From the NCBI GenBank assembly GCA_963642885.1, contig CAVIJI010000026.1, positions 1-30,117 of the forward strand: DNA of 30,117 bases, written 5' to 3'. Shown here in pieces: positions 1 to 7,327 of this stretch. A program made the translations under genes and the position numbers. A model generated the notes under the pieces. It worked only from the letters and a program-made list of their open reading frames with translations, did no database searches and was not told where the DNA came from. Position 1 is the stretch's first letter. Each line of letters begins with the position of its first letter. Source of the DNA: UMGS1696 sp963642885 (GTDB lineage: Bacteria > Bacillota > Clostridia > Oscillospirales > CAG-272).

Positions 1-6
1 ATATGA

Positions 7-38
7 TATACTGAAAATATCGATAACAATTGTTTATC
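7..38 (+). promoter_or_regulatory. Possible -10 box and operator-like inverted repeat upstream of the first esterase gene
   Basis: TATACT at 7-12 could be a -10 box, but its -35 box would lie off the window edge. Just downstream, 22-38 reads GATAACAATTGTTTATC. Its core AACAATTGTT (25-34) is a perfect palindrome, and GAT/ATC flank it with one extra base. The placement near a transcription start would suit a repressor operator. Both assignments are weak because the upstream sequence is missing. Confidence 0.3.
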
Positions 39-80
39 AAATATGCTCGGAAGAATGGATTAAAAACTCTTTTAAATTTC

Positions 81-174
81 AAGGAAACACCTGATAAATC
101 GAGGTTTTCGCATCGAAAAGTACTTGATTTATGTACTTCTCGGTTTGAAATCAACCTCAGATCTGTGTTTTCTT
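81..174 (+). other. Long imperfect hairpin in the leader of the esterase gene
   Basis: Three nested arm pairs fold about 94 bases into one long stem. AAGGAAACAC (81-90) pairs with GTGTTTTCTT (165-174) with one G-U. GAGGTT (101-106) pairs with AACCTC (153-158). Bases 113-123 pair with 133-143 around a 9-base loop with one mismatch. There is no T-tract after it, so it is not an ordinary terminator. It ends 24 bases before the ATG at 199 and leaves the ribosome binding site (GAAAGG, about 187-192) free. It could be a regulatory leader RNA, a transcript-stabilising stem or a small repeat element. I do not recognise a known riboswitch consensus in it. Confidence 0.5.
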
Positions 175-198
175 AGATGAACTACGAAAGGAAATAAT

Positions 199-1530
199 AT
201 GATACTCAGTGATTTTCAAATTATCCAGCGTGATTACGATGGATATGCACGATTAACCTGGGAAGGTGTGTTAAACGCACCTTTACAGGAGGCAAATCTC
301 CACGTAGTTGTTCGGGTTGTCCGGGAGGACGATAACCTTTGTATAATCCCGTGGACTATTTGTGATATTTCATCCGATAAGCTACATTGGTCAGCGGAGC
401 TTACCGTACCCGAGGGTGGACTGTACAGATTTGAAGCATCGCTTCAACAGGGAGAAAACCTATGGATTGATAAGATAAAGTGTATATATCACATAGGAGT
501 AGGAGACATTTATGTGACAGTAGGTCAGAGTAATATGACAGGATACGGCAGAGATGCCGCATATGATCCTCCGTGTCTCGGTGTGCATATGTACAGAAAT
601 CGCGGTGATTGGTCCATAGCGGCACATCCGCTCGCCGATGCCCTCGGAAGTATCTACGGATATCAGGAAAACGGTACTGGTACATCTCCCGCTCTTTCCT
701 TTGCTCGTCGTTTGCACGACAGACTCGGTGTACCGATAGGAATTATTCCAACAGCTGTCGGAGGCACACCGCTTTCCGAATGGAATCCTGCCGAAAAAGG
801 CGGATGCTATCGTGAAATGGTAAAGCGACTTACGAAAACCGGAGCTTTCAAAGGATTTATATGGTTACAAGGGTGCAGTGACTGTAACGTAAACGAAGCA
901 CCGACTTACCTTGAACGTTTTTCGAGTATGGTTAGACTATGGAACGAAGAATTCGGAGTACATCCTGTTCTGACAGTACAGCTTAATCGTTGGATGGGCA
1001 ATTCCGATCAGAACAATGATTGCTACTGGGGTATGGTTCGTGAAGCTCAACGCCGTGCAGCTCTTGAAATAGAAGGAGTTTATGTAGTTTCATCAATGGA
1101 TTTACCTGTTACCGACGGAATTCACAATAGTTCGGGAGCAAATGTAATTATCGGCGAACGTCTTGCCAATGCAGCCCTTCATTATATTTACGGAAAAGCG
1201 GGACAGGAATCCGTATTCATTTTATCTGCCGAAGCAATTGATGATACGCACGTATTACTTAATTTAACACCGGGTCACAGAGTCCTTGCCATGGATAATC
1301 GAGCACTCGGAATGAATGTGGAAGACGGAGAGGGACTTATCGATTGCATCGATGCTGTCCCCGTAAAAGACGGAATGATCGTTTCAACGTCACGTCCGTA
1401 TAATCTTCCTGCACATTTTCATTATTCATGGAAGACACATCCGCCTGTGTTTGTGGTTCGCGATTTTTATGATTTACCTTTACTCGCATGTTACGGAATG
1501 GAAATATCACCGAAGAATGATAACAAATAA
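199..1530 (+). CDS. SGNH-type sialate O-acetylesterase-like carbohydrate esterase
   Basis: The 443-residue protein is a probable carbohydrate esterase that removes acetyl groups from sugars, of the SASA/sialate-O-acetylesterase kind. An N-terminal beta-rich domain (about 1-95) precedes the SGNH hydrolase fold. Block I is VGQSNM with the nucleophile Ser111. Gly-rich VGGTPLSEW lies at 187-195, and a WLQGCSDCN block (222-230) takes the place of the usual W-x-Q-G-E-S-N, so Glu is replaced by Cys. The C-terminal catalytic pair is Asp306 and His309 in DGIH. A beta-rich tail follows. No signal peptide or membrane segment is seen, so it probably acts in the cytosol on imported acetylated oligosaccharides. 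The ATG has GAAAGG upstream. Family assignment is secure; the sugar substrate (sialic acid or acetylated plant glycan) cannot be read from sequence. Confidence 0.82.
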   Translation: MILSDFQIIQRDYDGYARLTWEGVLNAPLQEANLHVVVRVVREDDNLCIIPWTICDISSDKLHWSAELTVPEGGLYRFEASLQQGENLWIDKIKCIYHIGVGDIYVTVGQSNMTGYGRDAAYDPPCLGVHMYRNRGDWSIAAHPLADALGSIYGYQENGTGTSPALSFARRLHDRLGVPIGIIPTAVGGTPLSEWNPAEKGGCYREMVKRLTKTGAFKGFIWLQGCSDCNVNEAPTYLERFSSMVRLWNEEFGVHPVLTVQLNRWMGNSDQNNDCYWGMVREAQRRAALEIEGVYVVSSMDLPVTDGIHNSSGANVIIGERLANAALHYIYGKAGQESVFILSAEAIDDTHVLLNLTPGHRVLAMDNRALGMNVEDGEGLIDCIDAVPVKDGMIVSTSRPYNLPAHFHYSWKTHPPVFVVRDFYDLPLLACYGMEISPKNDNK

Positions 1531-1577
1531 GGAAGCAACGCTGCCCGACATCGGATGGTGATTCTATTTACACAGTC

Positions 1578-1650
1578 AAAGCCCCTTAAGGTACCTCGAA
1601 CAGGTTAAGCATTTGTATTGCCGAACCGCTCCCCTTAAGGGGCTTTTGTT
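1578..1650 (+). terminator. Terminator-like hairpin with an unusually long loop
   Basis: AAAGCCCCTTAAGG (1578-1591) is perfectly complementary to CCTTAAGGGGCTTT (1633-1646), a 14-bp stem enclosing 41 bases, and CTTTTGTTT follows. It lies between the convergent genes ending at 1530 and 1691, so it most likely ends the esterase transcript. The long loop is atypical for a simple terminator and could hold extra structure, for example GGTT/AACC pairing inside it. Confidence 0.6.
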
Positions 1651-1690
1651 TATGTATTAGCGTCGAAATCGGAGAATACTCGGTTTGAGG

Positions 1691-4015
1691 TTATTCCCGC
1701 TCGGAAATCATATATTCGTGATTTCTTCTGAATTCAGTAAGCATATATCGTGCAGTTTCATCTTCATCCGTCATGTAATTCATTGTGATAAAGTGCAGTC
1801 CCGAAAGAATTACGGGTTCTCCGACATTACTTCTTATTATTTCTTTTAAATTGAAGTTTTTATCGTAGTGGTATAAATCCATTCCGCCGTTATAAACCAA
1901 ATAATCTCCGCCGTCAGCTGTAAACTCAAATTTAAGATTTCTGAATTCGAGGTTTTGCATTTTGCCGTGCCCGGGTTCTCCAACTCGAATTCTGAAGCAG
2001 AAGGGTTCGCTGATATCGTCAATCGGCACATCAGTTACTACATTAGACGAATGATGACGCATGGACGGTACGTTTTCTTCCGATACATTGTGATCGATTT
2101 GTCCTGCTTCTGTTTTTATAACACGATCACAATAATCCAAGTCACGCGTGCGTACTGTCAGTGAGGTTAATTTCCATCCGCTCTCTTTCTTTTCAAGATG
2201 CCAATTGCTGTTTTCACGCTGCAGTTCGTTTCTTACTTCTTCGGAGAGCTTTGCTCTCATACGGAAATCTCCCCATAATTTCGCCATGTCAAGATATTCT
2301 CCGAACTTACCATGTGATCTGACAACACTTGAATCAACGCTGAGAGCAAGTCCCGCGTCAAATGCCGCAGAACGTGAAAGCATAAATTCCATATTTTCCG
2401 GAGTCGTAGCCTCATAACGTCCGCTGTTCAGATATATACAGTACCATCCCATCATAAGAGGAATCAAGTTGCGTTTAAAGTATGGTATATGTCCTGCTCT
2501 GAGATTGTACATACCGCCTCTGCGTACATCATCGTACCACGGCTCACCCCAATTGGCATATGAAAGCGCATGCCATAGGTAATGGCTGGTTATGCTGGCA
2601 TCGCAAACTAAATCATTACCGTTTTTTTCATACACACGCCTTACAAAGTCCGATACCGCATATTCACCTTCTCCTGTATAATAACATCCTTCCAGACCGT
2701 CAAAGCTCAGGCGGCGTATTCCGCATTTCTTAATGGCATTTGCTATATTGTCGGCCATTTCGCTTTGAAGCTCGATATTGGGAAACAGTGTGTGATATCC
2801 GTGATCCCAAAGCCGTTCGACGACATCTCCCTGCTTGTGCTCGGCTTTCTCTGTTCCGTAAGCACCTCGTGTACATTCGGTTAAGCACCCGCGAACCGAA
2901 TCGTATGACTTGAAATTAATCAATTCATTCCCTATTCGCAGTGCGTTGAGAGTATTGTTTTTACCGTAGTTGTTTTCGCTTGATATATATATTTCCCTGT
3001 CGCCTGTTCCGAGATCTTTTACAAGCGTTGTTTTATCCATAACAAGAAGCTTTTCATGTGGAATCGGTGTTACAAACGAGTCATGAGTTTGGATAAAATT
3101 ACTGAGCGTATGTGCACCGACGGTTACGTCACACTCGGCGGCTTTGTCTGACAGCTTTTTCAAAGTCTGATAACCACCGGGATACGCGTGTTCATTCAAC
3201 GTAAAATGCCCCCAGCTTCCGAATACATCCGAAAAATATACACAATTGATTCCCGCACGCTTAGCTAATTCAATGCGTTCATCATCAGTCATTCCCGCAC
3301 CGCTGAATATCAAATAATAGGAAGAAACTCTACGGTCAATTTTAGCATAACAGCCTTTGTATGTCGGATGCGGCATTCCTTCCGCAATTTCCATGCCGCT
3401 TATGATTTCAAGCAATTCATCGGCACTATCGGCACCTATTAATGCAATGGCTGCTTCTTCTATCATTCCGTCGGCTCCGTGTACGGCACTGCGAATGGCG
3501 TTCTTCATTCCGTTAAAATCGAAAACGCCTTCTTCACTTAGGTTCAATACAGTACACTGCAGCGAAACAATACCCTGATAGGACGCTGCGGCTGTTTTAA
3601 GTCCTGTTAATGCTTTATCGGTATTATCATTTTGGATATTACTCTTAACTCCGCCTGCTACTTTAGGCATCAGTGACTGTATGCACGAAACCGCACCGTC
3701 ATCATACCATCCCGCACCTAAAATTTCACCGAATGATGTCGCTTTCGTAGCATATGGTCCGAATATAAAGCTTTCGGAATCATCGGGAACGGAAATAACT
3801 TTAATCTTATAATATTTGCCGCACTCCTCTATCGATAAGGTACACTCTCCACATGCATACCGAACATTTGCCGTTTTTCCGTCAAATGATGCCGAGAGCG
3901 GAAGATAGGCACTGCCGTTCTTAGTCAATACACCTATAGGAGACGATTCAATAAATACATGCTTGTCGTCACCGAAATCTATCATTCCGGATGAATTCAG
4001 TTTAAAATACCGCAT
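1691..4015 (-). CDS. Large uncharacterised glycoside-hydrolase-like protein (TIM-barrel type)
   Basis: I do not recognise the family with certainty. The 774-residue protein has a beta-rich N-terminal part (1 to about 210) and a central part with barrel-like strand-helix alternation: YYLIFSGAG, RAGINCVYFSD, CDVTVGAHT, then GIRRLSFDGLEG with acidic Asp439 and Glu442, candidate catalytic residues. Between these lies a small beta insert with an RIGNEL...RG..GT..A.H..G..V pattern (about 360-400). A beta-sandwich-like C-terminus follows. There is no signal peptide. I chose the start at 4015 because GGAAAGGAAA sits 5-14 bases upstream; an in-frame ATG 12 codons earlier (4051) has no comparable site. 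It has its own promoter, divergent from the GH10 gene. A glycan-active role is inferred from the fold pattern and neighbours. Confidence 0.6.
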   Translation of the reverse strand: MRYFKLNSSGMIDFGDDKHVFIESSPIGVLTKNGSAYLPLSASFDGKTANVRYACGECTLSIEECGKYYKIKVISVPDDSESFIFGPYATKATSFGEILGAGWYDDGAVSCIQSLMPKVAGGVKSNIQNDNTDKALTGLKTAAASYQGIVSLQCTVLNLSEEGVFDFNGMKNAIRSAVHGADGMIEEAAIALIGADSADELLEIISGMEIAEGMPHPTYKGCYAKIDRRVSSYYLIFSGAGMTDDERIELAKRAGINCVYFSDVFGSWGHFTLNEHAYPGGYQTLKKLSDKAAECDVTVGAHTLSNFIQTHDSFVTPIPHEKLLVMDKTTLVKDLGTGDREIYISSENNYGKNNTLNALRIGNELINFKSYDSVRGCLTECTRGAYGTEKAEHKQGDVVERLWDHGYHTLFPNIELQSEMADNIANAIKKCGIRRLSFDGLEGCYYTGEGEYAVSDFVRRVYEKNGNDLVCDASITSHYLWHALSYANWGEPWYDDVRRGGMYNLRAGHIPYFKRNLIPLMMGWYCIYLNSGRYEATTPENMEFMLSRSAAFDAGLALSVDSSVVRSHGKFGEYLDMAKLWGDFRMRAKLSEEVRNELQRENSNWHLEKKESGWKLTSLTVRTRDLDYCDRVIKTEAGQIDHNVSEENVPSMRHHSSNVVTDVPIDDISEPFCFRIRVGEPGHGKMQNLEFRNLKFEFTADGGDYLVYNGGMDLYHYDKNFNLKEIIRSNVGEPVILSGLHFITMNYMTDEDETARYMLTEFRRNHEYMISERE

Positions 4016-4068
4016 ATTAATTTCCTTTCCTATATTTTGAATAAGGTTCATATTATAAATTCACAGGG

Positions 4069-4097
4069 ATAATAACATAACATATCCATAAAGTCAA
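4069..4097 (-). promoter_or_regulatory. Sigma-A promoter of the 774-aa hydrolase-like gene
   Basis: On the minus strand, TTGACT (4092-4097) and TATTAT (4069-4074) are separated by exactly 17 bases. Transcription would start near 4062, about 45 bases before the chosen ATG at 4015. That also places the alternative upstream ATG at 4051 almost at the transcript start, which favours the downstream start. Confidence 0.65.
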
Positions 4098-4160
4098 GAG
4101 TTGAATTAATTTTCTTACTTCAAAAAAACGAAATTCAGCTTGCTTTTTTTCTGAAATATA

Positions 4161-4190
4161 TTGCATTTCAAATATGAAATACGATATAAT
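4161..4190 (+). promoter_or_regulatory. Promoter of the GH10 gene with an embedded operator-like palindrome
   Basis: TTGCAT (4161-4166) and TATAAT (4185-4190) are separated by 18 bases. The spacer contains a perfect inverted repeat, ATTTCA-AATA-TGAAAT (4165-4180), which overlaps the last two bases of the -35 box. A repressor bound there would block RNA polymerase. No regulator is encoded next to it. Confidence 0.65.
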
Positions 4191-4234
4191 GTTAACAAAA
4201 CTAATATTCTAAAATAATACAGGAGAACAAACAA

Positions 4235-5587
4235 ATGTCAAATAGATCCGACACTCTTCTTAAACAATTCCGAGATGCGGAAGATGAAATCGACAGCCGC
4301 CTTTCATACACAATTCGCTATAATCGAAAGGGACACGGTGAAATAACATTGGTTGATAAAGCAGGCAAACCTATAAATAACGCCAATGTTCATCTTGTAT
4401 TGCGCGATCATGATTTCAAGCTCGGAGCAAACATCTTCATGCTCGATGAGTTTGAAACCGAAGAAAAAAACGCAATATATCGTAAAACATTCGCCCAAAC
4501 ATTCAATCTTGCAACTGTCCCCTTTTATTGGCACGATCTTGAACCGACGGAAGGTAAACCGAGATTCGCAAAAGATTCACCCCGTATATATCGCCGTCCC
4601 GCACCGGATTTATGCGTTGAATACTGTGAGGAAAAGGGAATCACGCCGAAATGTCATTGTCTCAATTATGACGTTTGTACACCGCTGTGGGTGCCGGATG
4701 ATGTGGATGGTGTAAAGCGTGCTCTTGAAAAGAGAATCATGGAATGCGCAGAACGCTATCGCGATAAAATCCCGGGATGGGAAGTGACAAACGAACTGTT
4801 TTGCGGAAAGTACGACGTATTCGATCAAGGACGTAAAAGCACACAGTTTTTCACTTCTCCCGATGTAGTCGAATGGAGTTTTGACTGTGCACGCAGGTAT
4901 CTGCCCAACAACGAGTTAATCATAAATGAAGCGCCACACGCATGGACGAGTGCATTCTGTTGGCAGCGCGGACAATATTACGCACAAATCGAGCGAGCAC
5001 TTGACAGAGGTGCACCTATCGATGCANNNNNNNNNNGAATGCAGTTCCATATGTTTTCTCGTGCCGAGAACGAAGAACGTGAGACAAAACCTTTTTATAA
5101 TCCATATCACCTTTGGAATGTTATGGAAACCTATGCAAAACTCGGATTACCTCAGCAGATTACCGAAATCACGATTCCCTGTTATACCGATAATTCGGAT
5201 GCCGAAGAACTGCAAGCCGAAATACTCACTTACCTTATGAAAATATGGTTCGGTAATCCCTCAATGGAAGCATGTATTTACTGGAATGTAGTTGACGGCT
5301 ATGCCGCATATGCTCCGATAGGTGATATGAACTCCGGAGAAAATTATTTCCGCGGAGGTCTCATGCGCTTCGATATGACACCTAAACCCGCATTTAAAGC
5401 ATTGCACAAGCTATTTCACGAAACTTGGCACACCGATGTCACCAAGGATGCGCCGGATGGCCACGCATCATTTGATGGTTTCTACGGTAAATATGATTGC
5501 ATAGTAGAGTATAACGGAGAAAAAACTATTGTTCCGCTTCATCTGACCAAGAAAAGCGGAAACAGATTCCGTATCGTTCTTGACTAA
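4235..5587 (+). CDS. GH10 endo-1,4-beta-xylanase-like glycoside hydrolase
   Basis: The roughly 450-residue protein is a glycoside hydrolase family 10 enzyme, expected to cleave beta-1,4-xylan or xylo-oligosaccharides with retention. The hallmark blocks are present: FYWHDLEPTEG (about 97-107), WEVTNE with the acid/base Glu187, MQFHMF (269-274) and ITEITIP with the nucleophile Glu311. Residues 30-65 form a short beta-rich N-terminal region before the barrel, and about 405-450 form a small C-terminal beta unit. No signal peptide is visible, so it probably works inside the cell on imported oligosaccharides. A 10-N assembly gap interrupts codons 265-268. The start has AGGAGAA upstream at 4221-4227. 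GH10 assignment is strong; the exact substrate is inferred. Confidence 0.88.
   Translation: MSNRSDTLLKQFRDAEDEIDSRLSYTIRYNRKGHGEITLVDKAGKPINNANVHLVLRDHDFKLGANIFMLDEFETEEKNAIYRKTFAQTFNLATVPFYWHDLEPTEGKPRFAKDSPRIYRRPAPDLCVEYCEEKGITPKCHCLNYDVCTPLWVPDDVDGVKRALEKRIMECAERYRDKIPGWEVTNELFCGKYDVFDQGRKSTQFFTSPDVVEWSFDCARRYLPNNELIINEAPHAWTSAFCWQRGQYYAQIERALDRGAPIDAXXXXMQFHMFSRAENEERETKPFYNPYHLWNVMETYAKLGLPQQITEITIPCYTDNSDAEELQAEILTYLMKIWFGNPSMEACIYWNVVDGYAAYAPIGDMNSGENYFRGGLMRFDMTPKPAFKALHKLFHETWHTDVTKDAPDGHASFDGFYGKYDCIVEYNGEKTIVPLHLTKKSGNRFRIVLD
5027..5036. other. Assembly gap (10 N) inside the GH10 gene
   Basis: Exactly ten N interrupt the codons between ...PIDA and MQFHMF. The reading frame is open on both sides in the same frame. 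GH10 enzymes normally have Asp-x-Ile-Gly-x-Gln here, so IDA-Ile-Gly-MQFH is expected. That would need only 4 missing bases, because the GA before ATG fits the end of a Gly codon. The N run is therefore probably a fixed-length placeholder. Confidence 0.9.
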
Positions 5588-5771
5588 GTATATTTGTTAA
5601 AATGCATAAATAAGTTAACAGCAGTCGATTCAGAAAACAGCCGTGAGTTTTCGTTTCAATGCGGTTGAAGCAATCTTCCGACAACGTAATTTGCGGCTTA
5701 TACTCGGCTTTGAATTTATGTTTTGCAGAGTTTTTTATCGGGAATCGTTATTGATTTGATTCTGTTATCGC

Positions 5772-5800
5772 TTGATTTTTCCATGTATAAACGGTATAAT
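5772..5800 (+). promoter_or_regulatory. Promoter of the GH20-GH28 pair
   Basis: TTGATT (5772-5777) and TATAAT (5795-5800) have a 17-base spacer. The ATG at 5833 follows a strong AGGAGGT site (5822-5828). No terminator with a T-tract was seen between the GH10 stop (5587) and this promoter, so some read-through from GH10 is possible. The rest of 5588-5771 holds no recognised feature. Confidence 0.75.
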
Positions 5801-5832
5801 GTACAAAAAAGCTTATATTTCAGGAGGTATTT

Positions 5833-7287
5833 ATGTATCTTACTCAATTGTACCCGACTCCGCGTTCATTCAGCGAGAATGAAGATGAAAAATTCTTTTT
5901 CGGCAGTCACGCAACAATATTTTTGTCATTTAATATAAGTGAAGAAATACGTAAGAGAATTACCTACTCATGGAAACGTTTCACCTGTAATGCTTCTTCC
6001 CTCTCCATTGTTATTACCAACGACACTGCACAGTACAGTGCATACATCGGCGAAAATCGCAGCTCCTTTCCCGCACTGCATGAAAATGCTTATCAACTGC
6101 ATGTCGACCGAAACGGAATTGCGCTCTGCGGCGGTTCGCAGAAAGCTTTCGTTGACGGATTTATGATTCTTTTGCAGTTGATAGTACCTATCTCATTAAG
6201 CTGCGGCGGCGAATCATTTGCGGTTGCATCATGTGATATCATGGATGAACCTAAAGTTAACTTCAGAGCCATACACCTTTGTGTATTCCCCGAAAGTGAA
6301 CGCCATACTATTGAAAAAGCCATCCATCTTGCGGGTTTTCTTCACCTTACTCATATTGTACTGGAATTTTGGGGTACATTTCCATATCAATCCTTGTCAT
6401 CACTGCACTGGAAAGACAGTAAATGGTCTCGGGCCGACATCGAACATCTCATTAGACTCGCTCACAGCTACAAACTCGAGGTTATCCCGATGATTAACCA
6501 CTTCGGTCATGCAACCTCTTCACGTTCCTGTTATGGACGTCATGTCGTTTTAGACAGTGATCCGCGTCTCTCATTACTTTTCGAGCCCGATGGTTGGACG
6601 TGGTGTTCATCCAATCCCGACACATATCGTCTCTTATCCGAAATGCGTGCGGAAATGATTGAACTCTGTGGTGAAGGATCTTATTTTCATCTCGGTTTCG
6701 ATGAAGCATATTCATTCGCAACATGTCCTACATGCCGCAAACGCATACCGCATGAACTGCTTGCGGAATACACAAACCGTTTAACCGAAGATCTTTTGGC
6801 GTGCGGTCGACGTCCTATTATATGGCACGATATGTTTGTACGGCATGATTTAAGTGATCAATTATCCCCCGGAGACTATATAGTCGCAAACGGAGAATAC
6901 CGTGATACATCGTTGGCGCTTCCTCTTCTCAACAAAAAAATAATTATGGCAGACTGGCAATACGGATATTTTTCAGGTAAAAATCCGACTGCGAAATACT
7001 TGCGCTCACTCGGTTTTGATGTACTTCTCTCTCCGTGGGACGATTTGCGCAATATATCCGCACTTTGTACTAATGCTCAAAATATGGATGTCATGGGAGT
7101 GATTCTGACCACATGGGATCATCTACCCGCATATCTCCAAAAAATCTTCATTTCCGCCGAGCATTTATGGCAAGATAAACACGTACTTGATTTACCGACT
7201 GAACGTGCTTGCATACTTCGTCGTGTCTACGATGCGGAAGGTGATTTCAATCGCGCAGGCTGGAATAAATTCGAGGTTGAAGGATAA
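5833..7287 (+). CDS. GH20-like beta-N-acetylhexosaminidase
   Basis: The 484-residue protein resembles family 20 glycoside hydrolases, which release N-acetylhexosamine using the substrate's acetamido group and an Asp-Glu pair. Residues 1-135 look like the small alpha/beta GH20b-type domain. The barrel starts at about 140 (NFRAIHLCVFPE). EVIPMINHFGHA (216-227) matches the strand leading to the conserved His. HLGFDEA (286-292) supplies Asp290-Glu291, the catalytic pair of the family's H-x-G-x-D-E signature. A CPTC pair (298-301) just after the catalytic Glu is a noticeable feature. No signal peptide is seen. The next gene starts 40 bases after the stop, so the two are probably co-transcribed. 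The family is fairly sure; the natural substrate is not. Confidence 0.78.
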   Translation: MYLTQLYPTPRSFSENEDEKFFFGSHATIFLSFNISEEIRKRITYSWKRFTCNASSLSIVITNDTAQYSAYIGENRSSFPALHENAYQLHVDRNGIALCGGSQKAFVDGFMILLQLIVPISLSCGGESFAVASCDIMDEPKVNFRAIHLCVFPESERHTIEKAIHLAGFLHLTHIVLEFWGTFPYQSLSSLHWKDSKWSRADIEHLIRLAHSYKLEVIPMINHFGHATSSRSCYGRHVVLDSDPRLSLLFEPDGWTWCSSNPDTYRLLSEMRAEMIELCGEGSYFHLGFDEAYSFATCPTCRKRIPHELLAEYTNRLTEDLLACGRRPIIWHDMFVRHDLSDQLSPGDYIVANGEYRDTSLALPLLNKKIIMADWQYGYFSGKNPTAKYLRSLGFDVLLSPWDDLRNISALCTNAQNMDVMGVILTTWDHLPAYLQKIFISAEHLWQDKHVLDLPTERACILRRVYDAEGDFNRAGWNKFEVEG

Positions 7288-7327
7288 AAGATAATTTATA
7301 TGAAAATATCTATCGAAAGGATATCAC

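Noticed and set aside
1531..1650. SRP (4.5S-like) RNA, because GGAAGCAACGC and a long stem occur
   Set aside because: The conserved apical GGTCAGG...GGAAGGAAGCAGCC domain is absent on both strands. A terminator hairpin between convergent genes explains the stem.
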